A DNA stretch of 64,000 bases, taken from NCBI GenBank assembly GCA_048267245.1, contig JBLWXV010000002.1, forward strand, positions 682,001 to 746,000, read 5' to 3'. The stretch's first letter is position 1. Every line of letters starts with the position of its first letter. Made by a program: the position numbers and the translations under genes. Below are positions 34,504 to 43,164 of this stretch, piece after piece. This DNA is from JBLWXV01 sp048267245 (GTDB lineage Bacteria > Bdellovibrionota > Bacteriovoracia > Bacteriovoracales > Bacteriovoracaceae). The notes below the pieces were generated by a model. The model was not told the DNA's origin. It was given only the letters and a program-made list of their open reading frames with translations, and did not search any database.

Positions 34504-35064
34504 TTAGAGTTGTGGCTCGTCTTCTACATCAGCCTCACTCTTGTAGTGGCAAGAGTAATCACTTTCACCGGAGTGAACATGACATTGCTGAATATAGCTC
34601 TTGCCCTGAACGCTCGCGCGCAACCAGAAGTCTTCATGGGCGTGGTCGTCGCCCGCGACTTTTGACTCATGAGTGAGTTTCCAAACTTTATAAGAATCAA
34701 GGTCGGCCAGTGAGAGAGCACGTCTTCGAAGAGTTTTTTCAAGTCTAGCAAGTGCAATCGTGCTCACTTCATTCAACTCACTGAGTTCCTTAAGTGGGAG
34801 GTGATGACCATCTTCATGGCAGGCCATGTGAGCGCCGTGCAGGTGACAGTCATAGGTGAGGGCGCCAGGGAGAGCGCGAGAAAGAAGAGAGACTTGGGCC
34901 TCACTATTAGGAAGCGCAATAACTTCTATTGCCCAAATGTTTTCAGGGGAGACTTCATAGCTAGCTTCTATACCCGCTGCGAGAGCAGCATCCTGAAGAA
35001 GACTTGCTTGAACCTGGGAGAGTGGAAGGGCAAGAGCGAGTGCAATTTTGAGGAATTTTGACAT
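34504..35064 (-). CDS. Secreted His/Cys-rich protein, first gene of the zinc operon
   Basis: A 186-residue exported protein (signal peptide, cut after SQVQA; start at 35064 chosen for this, with a longer frame to 35076). It contains two similar metal-binding-like clusters: C73-H-L-H...C82-H with HH at 87-88, and C161-H-V-H...C172-H, separated by DDHAHED (139-145). Each is a C-H-x-H / C-H unit, so a zinc-binding periplasmic protein, possibly with two disulfides or two sites, is likely. It leads the operon, downstream of a palindrome overlapping its promoter, and may buffer or transfer zinc to ZnuA. Confidence 0.75.
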   Translation of the reverse strand: MSKFLKIALALALPLSQVQASLLQDAALAAGIEASYEVSPENIWAIEVIALPNSEAQVSLLSRALPGALTYDCHLHGAHMACHEDGHHLPLKELSELNEVSTIALARLEKTLRRRALSLADLDSYKVWKLTHESKVAGDDHAHEDFWLRASVQGKSYIQQCHVHSGESDYSCHYKSEADVEDEPQL

Positions 35065-35108
35065 TTTTGACTCCATTTCTTGGGATTTTCTCCCAACATA
35101 CTCCTGGG

Positions 35109-35130
35109 ATTATATGCAAGTCAATTGCAT
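35109..35130 (-). promoter_or_regulatory. Promoter and palindromic operator of the zinc operon (Zur-like candidate)
   Basis: On the minus strand a perfect -10 box TATAAT (35109-35114) is followed upstream by ATGCAA-GTCAA-TTGCAT (35114-35130), a 17-bp inverted repeat that fills the spacer between the -10 and -35 positions. A repressor bound here would block transcription. The site lies about 50 bases before the first zinc-operon start codon. A Fur/Zur family regulator is the natural candidate, but the exact box differs from the classical Zur site. Confidence 0.5.
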
Positions 35131-35234
35131 TTTTAGTGATTTGATTTATTGATAAATACCTAATCTTCCTACTATAGCCATGTATTGCACTGGGTTATAA
35201 TAAAGTCTCTATCGACTGAAAAATAGGTTGAAGA

Positions 35235-38132
35235 TTGAAGTTCTATTCCTTACTCATTTTTATTTCTCTCTTGTGCACTTCAAGTTCACAGGCTTCGTGG
35301 TGGCCCTTTGGAAGTGATTCCGATGAGACTTTTTATGAGACTCGTGAGGAGTTTGATTTCCCTGCCTGTCAGGCCTTTGCCACGAAGAAGGAAGAGTCAT
35401 TTGATATCGCTTGTACAATTGCCAATTATTCAAGCGCTCAAAGTAATGCGCAGGAGTTGGTGAGCACGAGCGGGAAAGTTGCCACAGAACTTCATAAGAA
35501 ATTCTTATTAGAAGACATGAGAAAATTTGTTCTGGCCGGACTAGAAAAAAAGCTCACTCATCAAAGAGATGTGAGAAATTGTTTTTCCTTATTGGCCGGC
35601 AGGCACTCTGACATTTCTGAGTGGTGCCTTAATACAACAGAGACTATGAAGGATCAGGCCAGGGTACTCTATCCACAGATGAGAGTTCATATGGCGCTTA
35701 TGAGACCAAAGGCAACACTCTCTATTGGTGAAGCTCCTAGGCTTGATTACGACGAGCACCTCTATCACGAGCGAGGGGCTAAGGGCCTAGAGTCTATCGA
35801 TCCCTCTGAAGTCCCAGCGATTCAGGCCCAATTTGATGAAGAGACAGAGACTTATCGACAAGAGTGGTTTGAACTTCATCAAGATAAGGGATGCATTTCA
35901 AAAAACCAAGAAGGTCTCTACGACTTTACAAGTGATCGCTGTCCCAAAATGCACAAGGTTGTACTCAATGATTTTATAAGCTCAGAAAGGCAGGCAAAGA
36001 CGAAGGATCACGAAGCACTCTACAAGAAAATACTTGGTGCTAACCCGCATTTTGCCTTTCTCACTACAGCTCTACTTCCTAAAGATGAAAATGTTTTAAA
36101 TCTTCAAATGTCTCATGCCATGGATGATCTTCTCAATCAAGGCTTAGACGAATACGAAAGGTTGAGAAAGACTCCAGTAGAAGATACGTCATTCTTAATG
36201 AGATACCCTGAAATTATCAATTCTTACTTAAGTGCTAAGGGTCCAGATCAAGCAAGTTGTGAGGGACTACAGCAATTGCATGATAAGTACGGAGAGGGTG
36301 GTTGGTACGACTTAGCAACAGACCTAGGTCTAGCTGCTGCGGCCATTATCGGAGGCGGAGCTTGTATTCTCACTGAGGGTGCCGTTTGCGCCTTGATTGT
36401 CGCTACAGGTTCAGAGGCAATCTTCTTGGGGCGCGATCAAGATAAGCTCGACAATGGGGTTTCACTCTACAAGGCGGGTTTAATTTCAGATCGATTTATT
36501 GACGACCTCGAGACAGCTCGCAATTTTACGATAGCGATGGCACCACTTTCATTTATGAAGTTTGACAAAATTGAAGGCGCAGCTTCAAGTTTTGCTAAGA
36601 GACATCTCTCTCGCCTTGCGCTCAAAGAGACCGGTCATTGGCTTCACTATGTGGCCACTTCTCCTCTTCAAAATAGATCTTGGATTCGCTCTGCCCGTAG
36701 TTCAGCTGCTGATATTTACTTTGATGTTGAAAATGCTGCGCTCAAGCGCCTCAATGATAATCTTGGGGATAAGAATTTAGTCACCGCCGTGACTAATATG
36801 CACAAGCACTTGCTCTTTAGTGAGGTGGATTCCTTATTAGCAAAGTATCCAGGTGTAAAATTAGAGCGCTATTCTGACTTTAAGTCTTCACGCTTTGCTT
36901 TCTCATTTAAAGATGGCGTAGTACCTCCAGGTTTTCAAAAAGATTTGGATGAGGTTTTAAAACGAGTTGCAGAAGACTTTGATGAAGCGGTTACTAAAAT
37001 GCCGGGAATCAATCTGAAAGGAGAGACTCCACATCTCTGGTTTAGTGCCGGTGTTGGGGCCAGTGCTGATGAAGCCGGTTTGGCGAGTCGCCAAGCGAGA
37101 AGCTCTGTTCGTGTCGAACCGGGGGTGCGTAGTTTTGATGAAGTCAGTGCGGGGTTAGGAAGCTTAAAGTCTAATGTGGAGTCGTCGCGAGCAAAATTAA
37201 TAGAGAGCTTCTCTGGAAATGAGAAGTCTAAGCTACTCACTACAACGAGTGAGGGGATAACTTTGCCCTCACTGGAAGTCTTTGAGCTCATGAGAAAATC
37301 AAAAGATAAAAAGCCTTCAGAGTTACAAGAGATTTTTAAGAAGAGATTTAATCTGTCGCTAAGTGAAGATGAAGTCTCAACTCTTAAGAAGTACACGAGC
37401 GATGTTGACCAATTCTCACCGGGTCTCTGGATCGAAGAGCGGGTACTTGCCAACTTAGATGAAGCGGAGATGGGAGGATTCTCGGCGGACTTTAAAGGTA
37501 TGGGAGCAAAGAATATTCAACAAGTCGCTATCGACCTTGCTACACCAAGCAAATCACTTTCTGAGACCGTCGATCTTCTGCGAAAGGGGGAGGCAAAGGT
37601 TACAGAGGGATTTGACTCAGCAAAGTCATCCTATCAGGCCCTCATTTCTAAAGAATTAGATGAGATGGGAGTGAAAGTTGTTAATAAATGTAGTGGTGAT
37701 GACTGTGTAAGTCTTCCGGCCCAGGCACTCTCTAAAGATCAGCAAGAGAGAATTCTCAGCCGCATCGCTAAGTCAGGAAACCCTGATGGCTATAGATTGT
37801 CATTTATCCCTCCTGGGATAGCGGCTAAAGATCGCACAAATTTGGCCGTACATGGTGAGCTTATTGAAAAGGAAGTGAGGGCGATGCTCACTGGCTTTGG
37901 GCAAGGGAAAATTGCACCTGAATTAATGTCTGATCTTGCCATTGGAGTGAGAATGCCGAGTAAGGTTGGGGTTGGCAAGGTGGAACTTGTTCTAGCTTCT
38001 GGTTCACAGAGTTCAGTTGATCGAAGCCTTCGGGCACAATTAAATGAAGCACTTGAGAAGGCTACCGCCAAGGTCAATCAGGATTTAGCTGATGAACTTG
38101 GCGGACGTTTTCAGTATCAAAGTGCCTACTAG
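35235..38132 (+). CDS. Very large secreted protein of unknown function (965 residues)
   Basis: It starts at TTG 35235 with AGG upstream and a signal peptide (cut after TSSSQA). The mature N-terminal third has many Cys and Asp/Glu residues (CQAFATKKEESFDIACTIAN, NCFSLLAGRHSDISEWC). Near residues 355-390 is a long hydrophobic, Gly/Ala-rich stretch (LGLAAAAIIGGGACIL) that could span a membrane. The rest is helical with many lysine/serine-rich repeats and no motif I recognise. No protease or hydrolase signature was found. Export is certain enough; function is unknown. It lies divergent from the zinc operon and ends four bases into the convergent betaine-transporter gene. Confidence 0.7.
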   Translation: MKFYSLLIFISLLCTSSSQASWWPFGSDSDETFYETREEFDFPACQAFATKKEESFDIACTIANYSSAQSNAQELVSTSGKVATELHKKFLLEDMRKFVLAGLEKKLTHQRDVRNCFSLLAGRHSDISEWCLNTTETMKDQARVLYPQMRVHMALMRPKATLSIGEAPRLDYDEHLYHERGAKGLESIDPSEVPAIQAQFDEETETYRQEWFELHQDKGCISKNQEGLYDFTSDRCPKMHKVVLNDFISSERQAKTKDHEALYKKILGANPHFAFLTTALLPKDENVLNLQMSHAMDDLLNQGLDEYERLRKTPVEDTSFLMRYPEIINSYLSAKGPDQASCEGLQQLHDKYGEGGWYDLATDLGLAAAAIIGGGACILTEGAVCALIVATGSEAIFLGRDQDKLDNGVSLYKAGLISDRFIDDLETARNFTIAMAPLSFMKFDKIEGAASSFAKRHLSRLALKETGHWLHYVATSPLQNRSWIRSARSSAADIYFDVENAALKRLNDNLGDKNLVTAVTNMHKHLLFSEVDSLLAKYPGVKLERYSDFKSSRFAFSFKDGVVPPGFQKDLDEVLKRVAEDFDEAVTKMPGINLKGETPHLWFSAGVGASADEAGLASRQARSSVRVEPGVRSFDEVSAGLGSLKSNVESSRAKLIESFSGNEKSKLLTTTSEGITLPSLEVFELMRKSKDKKPSELQEIFKKRFNLSLSEDEVSTLKKYTSDVDQFSPGLWIEERVLANLDEAEMGGFSADFKGMGAKNIQQVAIDLATPSKSLSETVDLLRKGEAKVTEGFDSAKSSYQALISKELDEMGVKVVNKCSGDDCVSLPAQALSKDQQERILSRIAKSGNPDGYRLSFIPPGIAAKDRTNLAVHGELIEKEVRAMLTGFGQGKIAPELMSDLAIGVRMPSKVGVGKVELVLASGSQSSVDRSLRAQLNEALEKATAKVNQDLADELGGRFQYQSAY

Positions 38133-39682
38133 CGATCGAGTCGCAATCCCTTTGAAACGAGTTTAATTTCTGCAAGACCTAGTAACTTGTCAGTTACAAT
38201 CGCAAGCAGTGCAGAGGGAATTGCGCCTAGAAAGATCAGATCATTATTAACCGTCGCGACTCCGCGAAAGATCGGATCCCCAAGTCCACCCGCTCCAACA
38301 AGTGCTGCAAGAGTTGCGGTCCCAATCACAATGACACTCGCCGTTCTGATTCCGGCGAGGATCACTGGCATTGCCAGGGGGATCTCAACGCGCCAGAGTA
38401 TTTGCCAGTTGGTGAGACCAATTCCTCGTGAAGCCTCAATGAATTTCTTGTCCACAGCTTCAATTCCTGTATAGGTATTGCGCACGAGGGGCAGGAGAGA
38501 ATAGAGAAAGAGAGCGACGATTCCAGGTAGTTTGCCGATGCCCATCAGAGGGATTAGAAATCCTAGTAAGGCCAGCGAGGGCACTGTTTGAATAGTGTTC
38601 ACAATGGTGAAAACTGGAGTGCTAATGACCGGAAAGCGCGTGAGTGCGATGCCCGTTGGTAGGGAGATGAGCAGAGCGAGAAAGAGCGATCCAAAGGAGA
38701 GGATTAAGTGTTCTTTTGTAATTTTTAAGAGGTACTTTCTCTTCTTATAAAAGTAGCCTATGAGACCAGACTTCTTAACATTTTTAAAGTCTTTAACCTC
38801 TCCGGCCAAGAGGCCCTTTTTTACTAGGAAATTTCTCGCCACAACATCAGGTTCGAGTTTTTTAGAATCGACTTGATTATTGAGGGACATCATTTCCTTT
38901 TCACTAATTAGACCATCAAAATCATTAAAGAGATCTTTGAGAACCGGAAACTCTTTAATTGTCTCTTCCTTAGTGAGCCAGGCGGCGTAGTAGGGAGGAA
39001 AGAAGTTGAGATCATCCTCAATCAAGCGAAGATTGTAGGCCGCAATTCTTCCATCCGTGCTGTAGGACATGATCATGTCGACTTTTTCATCGCGAATTGC
39101 CGAGTAGGTGAGACCAGCTTCCATTCCAATGAGATTTGAGTTTGGAAAGTTGAGGCCATAAGCTTTTTGAAAATTTGGAAGGCCGTCATTGCGCTCCATA
39201 AATTCGTGGGGAGCGGCCAATGTGAACTCGCTCTCATTACCGACAAGCTCACTTACAGTGGCCATATCGTTGAGCCTCTCATCAGTTGCTCGTACAGCGA
39301 GGGCATAGGTATTATTAAATCCGAAGGGAGGTGACCAGACCATACCATATTTTTCTTTAAATTCTTTCTTTACGATTTTATAGATTTTATCCGGGTCTCT
39401 CTCGTTGTCATTTCGCTTTAGAAAGTAGATGTATCCTGTTCCTGTGTAGTCAGGGTAAATATCAATGGTGTCACTTTCTAGGGCGTCGAAGGCTACCTTG
39501 GTGCCACCTAGGCCAAGCTTCTTTTCCACTTGTACGTTATACTTTTCCTTTAGCAGAATCGAGGCCATCTCACCTAAGAGATAATTCTCAGTAAACTCCT
39601 TAGAGCCCACAACTATTGGGCGCTCGGCATACACTGAAAAGGCCATAAGTAGGGTTGTAAGTATCGCTGTATATTTAATCAT
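38129..39682 (-). CDS. Osmoprotectant-type ABC importer: N-terminal binding domain fused to C-terminal permease
   Basis: A 517-residue fusion. Residues 1-19 are a signal peptide; 20 to about 275 form an OpuAC-type binding domain (VGSKEFTENYLLGEMASILL, YPDYTGTGYIYF); about 315-510 are a BPD-type permease with six helices and the EAA loop FIEASRGIGLTNWQILWRVE. Substrate could be betaine, choline, carnitine or ergothioneine. In known fusions (OpuABC, EgtU) the binding domain sits after the permease; here it comes first, so it is tethered from its C-terminus. The partner ATPase gene overlaps by four bases. Convergent with the 965-residue gene. Confidence 0.87.
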   Translation of the reverse strand: MIKYTAILTTLLMAFSVYAERPIVVGSKEFTENYLLGEMASILLKEKYNVQVEKKLGLGGTKVAFDALESDTIDIYPDYTGTGYIYFLKRNDNERDPDKIYKIVKKEFKEKYGMVWSPPFGFNNTYALAVRATDERLNDMATVSELVGNESEFTLAAPHEFMERNDGLPNFQKAYGLNFPNSNLIGMEAGLTYSAIRDEKVDMIMSYSTDGRIAAYNLRLIEDDLNFFPPYYAAWLTKEETIKEFPVLKDLFNDFDGLISEKEMMSLNNQVDSKKLEPDVVARNFLVKKGLLAGEVKDFKNVKKSGLIGYFYKKRKYLLKITKEHLILSFGSLFLALLISLPTGIALTRFPVISTPVFTIVNTIQTVPSLALLGFLIPLMGIGKLPGIVALFLYSLLPLVRNTYTGIEAVDKKFIEASRGIGLTNWQILWRVEIPLAMPVILAGIRTASVIVIGTATLAALVGAGGLGDPIFRGVATVNNDLIFLGAIPSALLAIVTDKLLGLAEIKLVSKGLRLDR

Positions 39683-40416
39683 GAATGCGCCTCAAGTTGT
39701 CCGGTAACAAAATCTCTCACAAATTCATTCTTGGGTTCGTTAATAAAGTGGTCACGATCGCCAATTTGCACGATCTCACCTTTATTCATGAGAATGACGT
39801 CATTGCCTAATTTAAAGGCTTCGTCCATGTCGTGGGTGACGATGAGAATCGTTTTACCGAGATGTTTGTTGAGATTTAGAAATTCCTCGTGCAGAGAATT
39901 TCTCGTAATGGGGTCAAGAGCCCCAAAGGGTTCATCCATTAGCATGACTGGTGGATCTTCCATAAGCGCCCTGGCTATACCTACGCGCTGCTGTTGACCA
40001 CCACTGAGTTCAGCAGGGTAGCGCTTGGCATAGATTGAAGGAGTTAGGCCCACGATCTCCATTAATTCATCACTGCGCATATTTCTCTTCTTCTTTTCTT
40101 TGCCAAGAATTTGAGAGAGTATCTCAATATTTTCTCGCACAGTGAGGTGGGGGAGTAGCCCCGCTTTTTGAATGACGTAGCCAATTTTTCTACGCCACTG
40201 AATCACATCAACTTCATGACACTCGCTATTATTGACCCAAACTGAGCCACTGGTAGGTTCTACTAGGCGGTTAATCATTTTTAGCGTTGTTGTTTTACCG
40301 CAACCACTGGTACCTATGAGACAGCCAATTGAGCCCGTCTCTATCTCAAAGCTAATGCTATCGACGGCATTGGTATTGCCCCCATAGCATTTAATGAGGT
40401 TTTCAACCTTAATCAT
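39679..40416 (-). CDS. Osmoprotectant ABC importer ATPase (OpuBA/ProV-like)
   Basis: A 245-residue ATP-binding protein. It shows Walker A IGTSGCGKTTTLKMINRL (typical of OpuA/ProV: TLKMINRL), Q-loop IGYVIQKAGLLPHLT, signature LSGGQQQRVGIARAL and Walker B VMLMDEPFGALDP with H-loop IVTHDMDEAF. No CBS domains are attached, unlike ProV/OpuAA, so it lacks the ionic-strength sensing module. It powers the fused binding-permease protein encoded downstream. Confidence 0.92.
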   Translation of the reverse strand: MIKVENLIKCYGGNTNAVDSISFEIETGSIGCLIGTSGCGKTTTLKMINRLVEPTSGSVWVNNSECHEVDVIQWRRKIGYVIQKAGLLPHLTVRENIEILSQILGKEKKKRNMRSDELMEIVGLTPSIYAKRYPAELSGGQQQRVGIARALMEDPPVMLMDEPFGALDPITRNSLHEEFLNLNKHLGKTILIVTHDMDEAFKLGNDVILMNKGEIVQIGDRDHFINEPKNEFVRDFVTGQLEAHS

Positions 40417-40524
40417 TACAATTCCTTGTCAGACATTATTGTTAACTGGTGATAGTTTAATTGCCTGTCGGAGCTCTAGGGGATTTAGATAAGACCGCTT
40501 CGGCTTAACCGAACGCATCGGGTA

Positions 40525-41403
40525 CTAGGATTCTTTTGAATTGAGATGATAGCTATGGGTTTTGATCTGATTGTCTCTGAGAGCGCGGTTGAGACGCTTT
40601 CTCACATCGTGCTTAAGATTCCAGGACAGGGATGGACTAGCGGCCCAGCCGGCAACCCAGCACTTGATGGCCTCCCTCTGCATATCCATAACCCAAAAGA
40701 CTGGACGTTCAAATCTCTTGTGATCAAAGAACTCTGATTGAGCGAGGGATTCGATGGCAATTTTCTCAACTAGATCGAGATCGCTCTCGGGCGAGACGAA
40801 GAATTCAATCGAAGACCAAATATAGCGATCGTAAAGCGAGTAGTTTAAGAATTCTTTTTGAATAATTTTTGCATTGGGGATGACGTAGCGTCGCCAGTCC
40901 CAGACTTTGACGATGGTGTGGGTGAGATTAATCTCTTCAATCGTTCCGTACTGATCATCTATAAGAACTGTGTCCCCAATTCGGACGGTTTTAGAAAATG
41001 AAATTGTCATTCCTGCAAAGATATTTTCAACATAGGGTCTTGCTGCGATACCAAACATAAGTGAGACGGCACCAACGACTAGGGAAGTGTAGACGCTAGG
41101 AATAGTTCCTAGATGAGGCCCTACAACTAACAGAAGCCAAATTGAAAAAATCAGGGGATAGATAAAGCGCTTCATATAAGCAAAGCGTGTTTCAATATTT
41201 TGAGTGCCCTTTTCGAGTGCGAAGAGAGTCGGATCCTCAATGGGAGTTTCGGTGGAGACGGCCTCAAATTTTTTGCGCGACTCTAGTGTTTTTAGCCGCG
41301 CTTTTTCAGCTCTCGCAATTGCAATATGAAGAACACCAAGAACGGTGAGCATCACGATTGAAACAGCGATAGAATAAGAGACCATGGTTAAACTTAAACT
41401 CAT
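40525..41403 (-). CDS. MscS-family mechanosensitive channel
   Basis: A 292-residue membrane protein. Three helices are likely (about residues 7-30, 79-95 and 103-125), the last being the pore helix (SLVVGAVSLMFGIAARPYVENIFAGMTI), followed by the MscS beta domain (VRIGDTVLIDDQYGTIEEINLTHTIVKVWDWRRYVIPNA), in which the conserved VRIGD and IPNA motifs are present. It releases ions and solutes under hypo-osmotic stress. It lies upstream of the betaine-type importer genes on the same strand (108 bases), which fits osmotic adaptation. Confidence 0.9.
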   Translation of the reverse strand: MSLSLTMVSYSIAVSIVMLTVLGVLHIAIARAEKARLKTLESRKKFEAVSTETPIEDPTLFALEKGTQNIETRFAYMKRFIYPLIFSIWLLLVVGPHLGTIPSVYTSLVVGAVSLMFGIAARPYVENIFAGMTISFSKTVRIGDTVLIDDQYGTIEEINLTHTIVKVWDWRRYVIPNAKIIQKEFLNYSLYDRYIWSSIEFFVSPESDLDLVEKIAIESLAQSEFFDHKRFERPVFWVMDMQREAIKCWVAGWAASPSLSWNLKHDVRKRLNRALRDNQIKTHSYHLNSKES

Positions 41404-41433
41404 GGCCTCTTATCGACTTATTAATTTAAATAT

Positions 41434-41943
41434 TTAGAGGGCGTATTCGTAGAGGTGAAATCCCTCTTCGTAGTAGGGCTTCATAAGCCCGTCTTTCCAG
41501 GCGAGAATTTTTTCTCGATCGGTGAATTTTTTTACAAAGCCATATTTCTCATAAGCCTTGATGGCCCACGTTGCCTCTGGATGGGCGATGAGAACCATTT
41601 GCTTTTGACCGCGCTCTTTTGATTTCATTTTGGCGAAGTCGATGAGGCGTCTGCCAATTCCTTGACCGACATGCTTTGTGCTTAGGTAGATATAACCAAG
41701 GTAAGTTGTCTCTTTAAAATACTGCATTGAGATAGTTCCCACCGGCTCTTCATTCTTTTTGCCGAGGTAGAAGTCGCGCTTCTTAAAATTTTCTCGTTGC
41801 CAGTTTTCATCGACGTAATGTTGGTCCATATCCTGAGGGGCCACAAAAGGCTTGTACCACTCCGCACTAGAGCGAATTAACTTTGCCACTTTGGGCATAT
41901 CACTCTGCTGGGCACGATCAATTTGTAACTGGTTGGTCGACAT
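41434..41943 (-). CDS. GNAT-family N-acetyltransferase
   Basis: A 169-residue protein of the GNAT fold. The acetyl-CoA binding motif is STKHVGQGIGRRLIDFAK (Q-x2-G-x-G/R), with EEPVGTISMQYFKETTYLGYIYLS before it and ATWAIKAYEKYGFVKKF after. It transfers acetyl groups to an amine; the substrate is unknown. It is divergent from a LysR-type regulator with a 195-base intergenic region. No signal peptide. Confidence 0.9.
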   Translation of the reverse strand: MSTNQLQIDRAQQSDMPKVAKLIRSSAEWYKPFVAPQDMDQHYVDENWQRENFKKRDFYLGKKNEEPVGTISMQYFKETTYLGYIYLSTKHVGQGIGRRLIDFAKMKSKERGQKQMVLIAHPEATWAIKAYEKYGFVKKFTDREKILAWKDGLMKPYYEEGFHLYEYAL

Positions 41944-42098
41944 GAAATCTCCTTCTACGAGTTGATGAACTTCTCTATTATCGAAAATTGCGCCAAATAA
42001 GCCCAGAATTGTCTGTTCAACTTCGGAAATAACGAAAATCTAGGCCTGTAAGCTCTTGATATTCTGTGGGAGTGGCCAGCTGCGGAAATAGTAGTATA

Positions 42099-42113
42099 TT
42101 GGGTTAAACCTAA
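42099..42113 (+). promoter_or_regulatory. Candidate LysR box between the GNAT gene and LysR gene
   Basis: TTGGGTTAAACCTAA is a near-perfect 15-bp dyad (TT-GGTT-AACC-AA) with T-N11-A spacing (T42100/A42112), as in LysR-type binding sites. It lies about 25-40 bases before the LysR start. Confidence 0.35.
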
Positions 42114-42138
42114 CTACAGAACTCGTGTAGGAGCCTCA

Positions 42139-43098
42139 TTGAAAAAGCTAAAAGATATCAATTGGAATCACCTTTATTGTTTCTATGAAGTGGGTCGTGC
42201 TCAGTCGCTCAAGACAGCGGCAAAAATTCTCGGAGTGGCGCCCTCAACGGCAAGCGAGCAGATAAAAAAACTAGAAGAGTCGGTGGGGACAAAGCTCTTT
42301 ACCCGCTCCTCAAAGGGATTGATGCTCACCAGTGAGGGGTCAAAACTTTATGAGCACGCTCGCGATGTATTTGAAGCAGGAAGTAAGCTCTTAGATAATT
42401 TTTCAGATGCCGATGTTGGAGGCTACCCAGTCACGGTAGGGATCGAAGAGACGATCTCCTATGATGTGGCCACCGAGTTCACCTCACAGTACTGGGATTT
42501 TTTCACCCCCTTTGGCACTGTAAATACTAGTCGCGCACTAGAGCACAATCTATTAGTAGATAGTATCTTGGAAGGGAGAATTGACTGGGGTATCTCAATT
42601 AAGCAACCGCGAAGAAAGGGGCTCGATTTCGCAGAGATTGGCTCTTTTAGCTTGGTGTTTTGTTGTGCCAAGGAGCTGTATGACAAATTTATCGACCCAA
42701 GAGACATCATTCGCAATATCCCACTTGCTCAAAGCTCCTGGGATTCAGGTTTAAATAAAGCCATTGAGGACTACCTGAGAAAGTATGATATCTTTCCCAA
42801 GGAAGTTATCTATTCAGATCATCTCGAATTTGTGAAGAAGCTCTGTAAGCGCGGTCGTTGCGTGATGTATACCGCAGAGAATCCACTCGAAGAGTATGAT
42901 GACTTAACGAAATTTCAAGTGGGAGAACCGCTTCAAGTCGTGCTCTATGCCATTTGGAATAAGTCTCAAGAGAATATGCTCTCAATTAAGAAGCTCAAGC
43001 AAATGGTCGTTCCGAGCCTGGGTCAGGTCCCCTCGCACTATGACGATTTGGACTGGCAGATTGGGGTCTCTGAGGTCTCTGACGATCTCTTGAAATAA
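42139..43098 (+). CDS. LysR-family regulator, NhaR-like
   Basis: A 319-residue regulator starting at TTG (AGGAG six bases upstream). The N-terminal HTH INWNHLYCFYEVGRAQSLKTAAKILGVAPSTASEQIKKLE resembles NhaR-type LysR proteins (the INWNHLYYF opening is typical), and the effector domain follows. The C-terminal part contains RRKGLDFAEIGSFSLVFCCAKEL. NhaR responds to sodium, but ligand specificity cannot be inferred here. It is divergent from a GNAT gene with a palindromic T-N11-A box between them, so it likely controls itself and perhaps the GNAT gene. Confidence 0.88.
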   Translation: MKKLKDINWNHLYCFYEVGRAQSLKTAAKILGVAPSTASEQIKKLEESVGTKLFTRSSKGLMLTSEGSKLYEHARDVFEAGSKLLDNFSDADVGGYPVTVGIEETISYDVATEFTSQYWDFFTPFGTVNTSRALEHNLLVDSILEGRIDWGISIKQPRRKGLDFAEIGSFSLVFCCAKELYDKFIDPRDIIRNIPLAQSSWDSGLNKAIEDYLRKYDIFPKEVIYSDHLEFVKKLCKRGRCVMYTAENPLEEYDDLTKFQVGEPLQVVLYAIWNKSQENMLSIKKLKQMVVPSLGQVPSHYDDLDWQIGVSEVSDDLLK

Positions 43099-43137
43099 TT
43101 ACCCACACCACTTTCAGTCGAAGATAAATAGAGTATC

Positions 43138-43164
43138 TTGGGCCCAAAAAAATTGGGGACCCAA
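43138..43164 (+). promoter_or_regulatory. Hairpin enclosing the ribosome site of the ADP-ribosyltransferase gene
   Basis: TTGGG-CCC (43138-43145) can pair with GGGG-A-CCCAA (43155-43164, one bulged A) across an A/T-rich loop. The GGGGA ribosome site is inside the stem and the ATG follows directly at 43165, so translation may be restrained by this structure. Confidence 0.4.

Noticed and set aside
36935..37453. 172-residue antisense frame inside the 965-residue gene
   Set aside because: Ser/Lys-rich shadow composition; the plus strand gene has signal peptide and consistent coding character.
40499..40513. TTCGG/CCGAA hairpin between mscS and the betaine ATPase gene
   Set aside because: Five-base stem with no T-run; too weak to call as a terminator.
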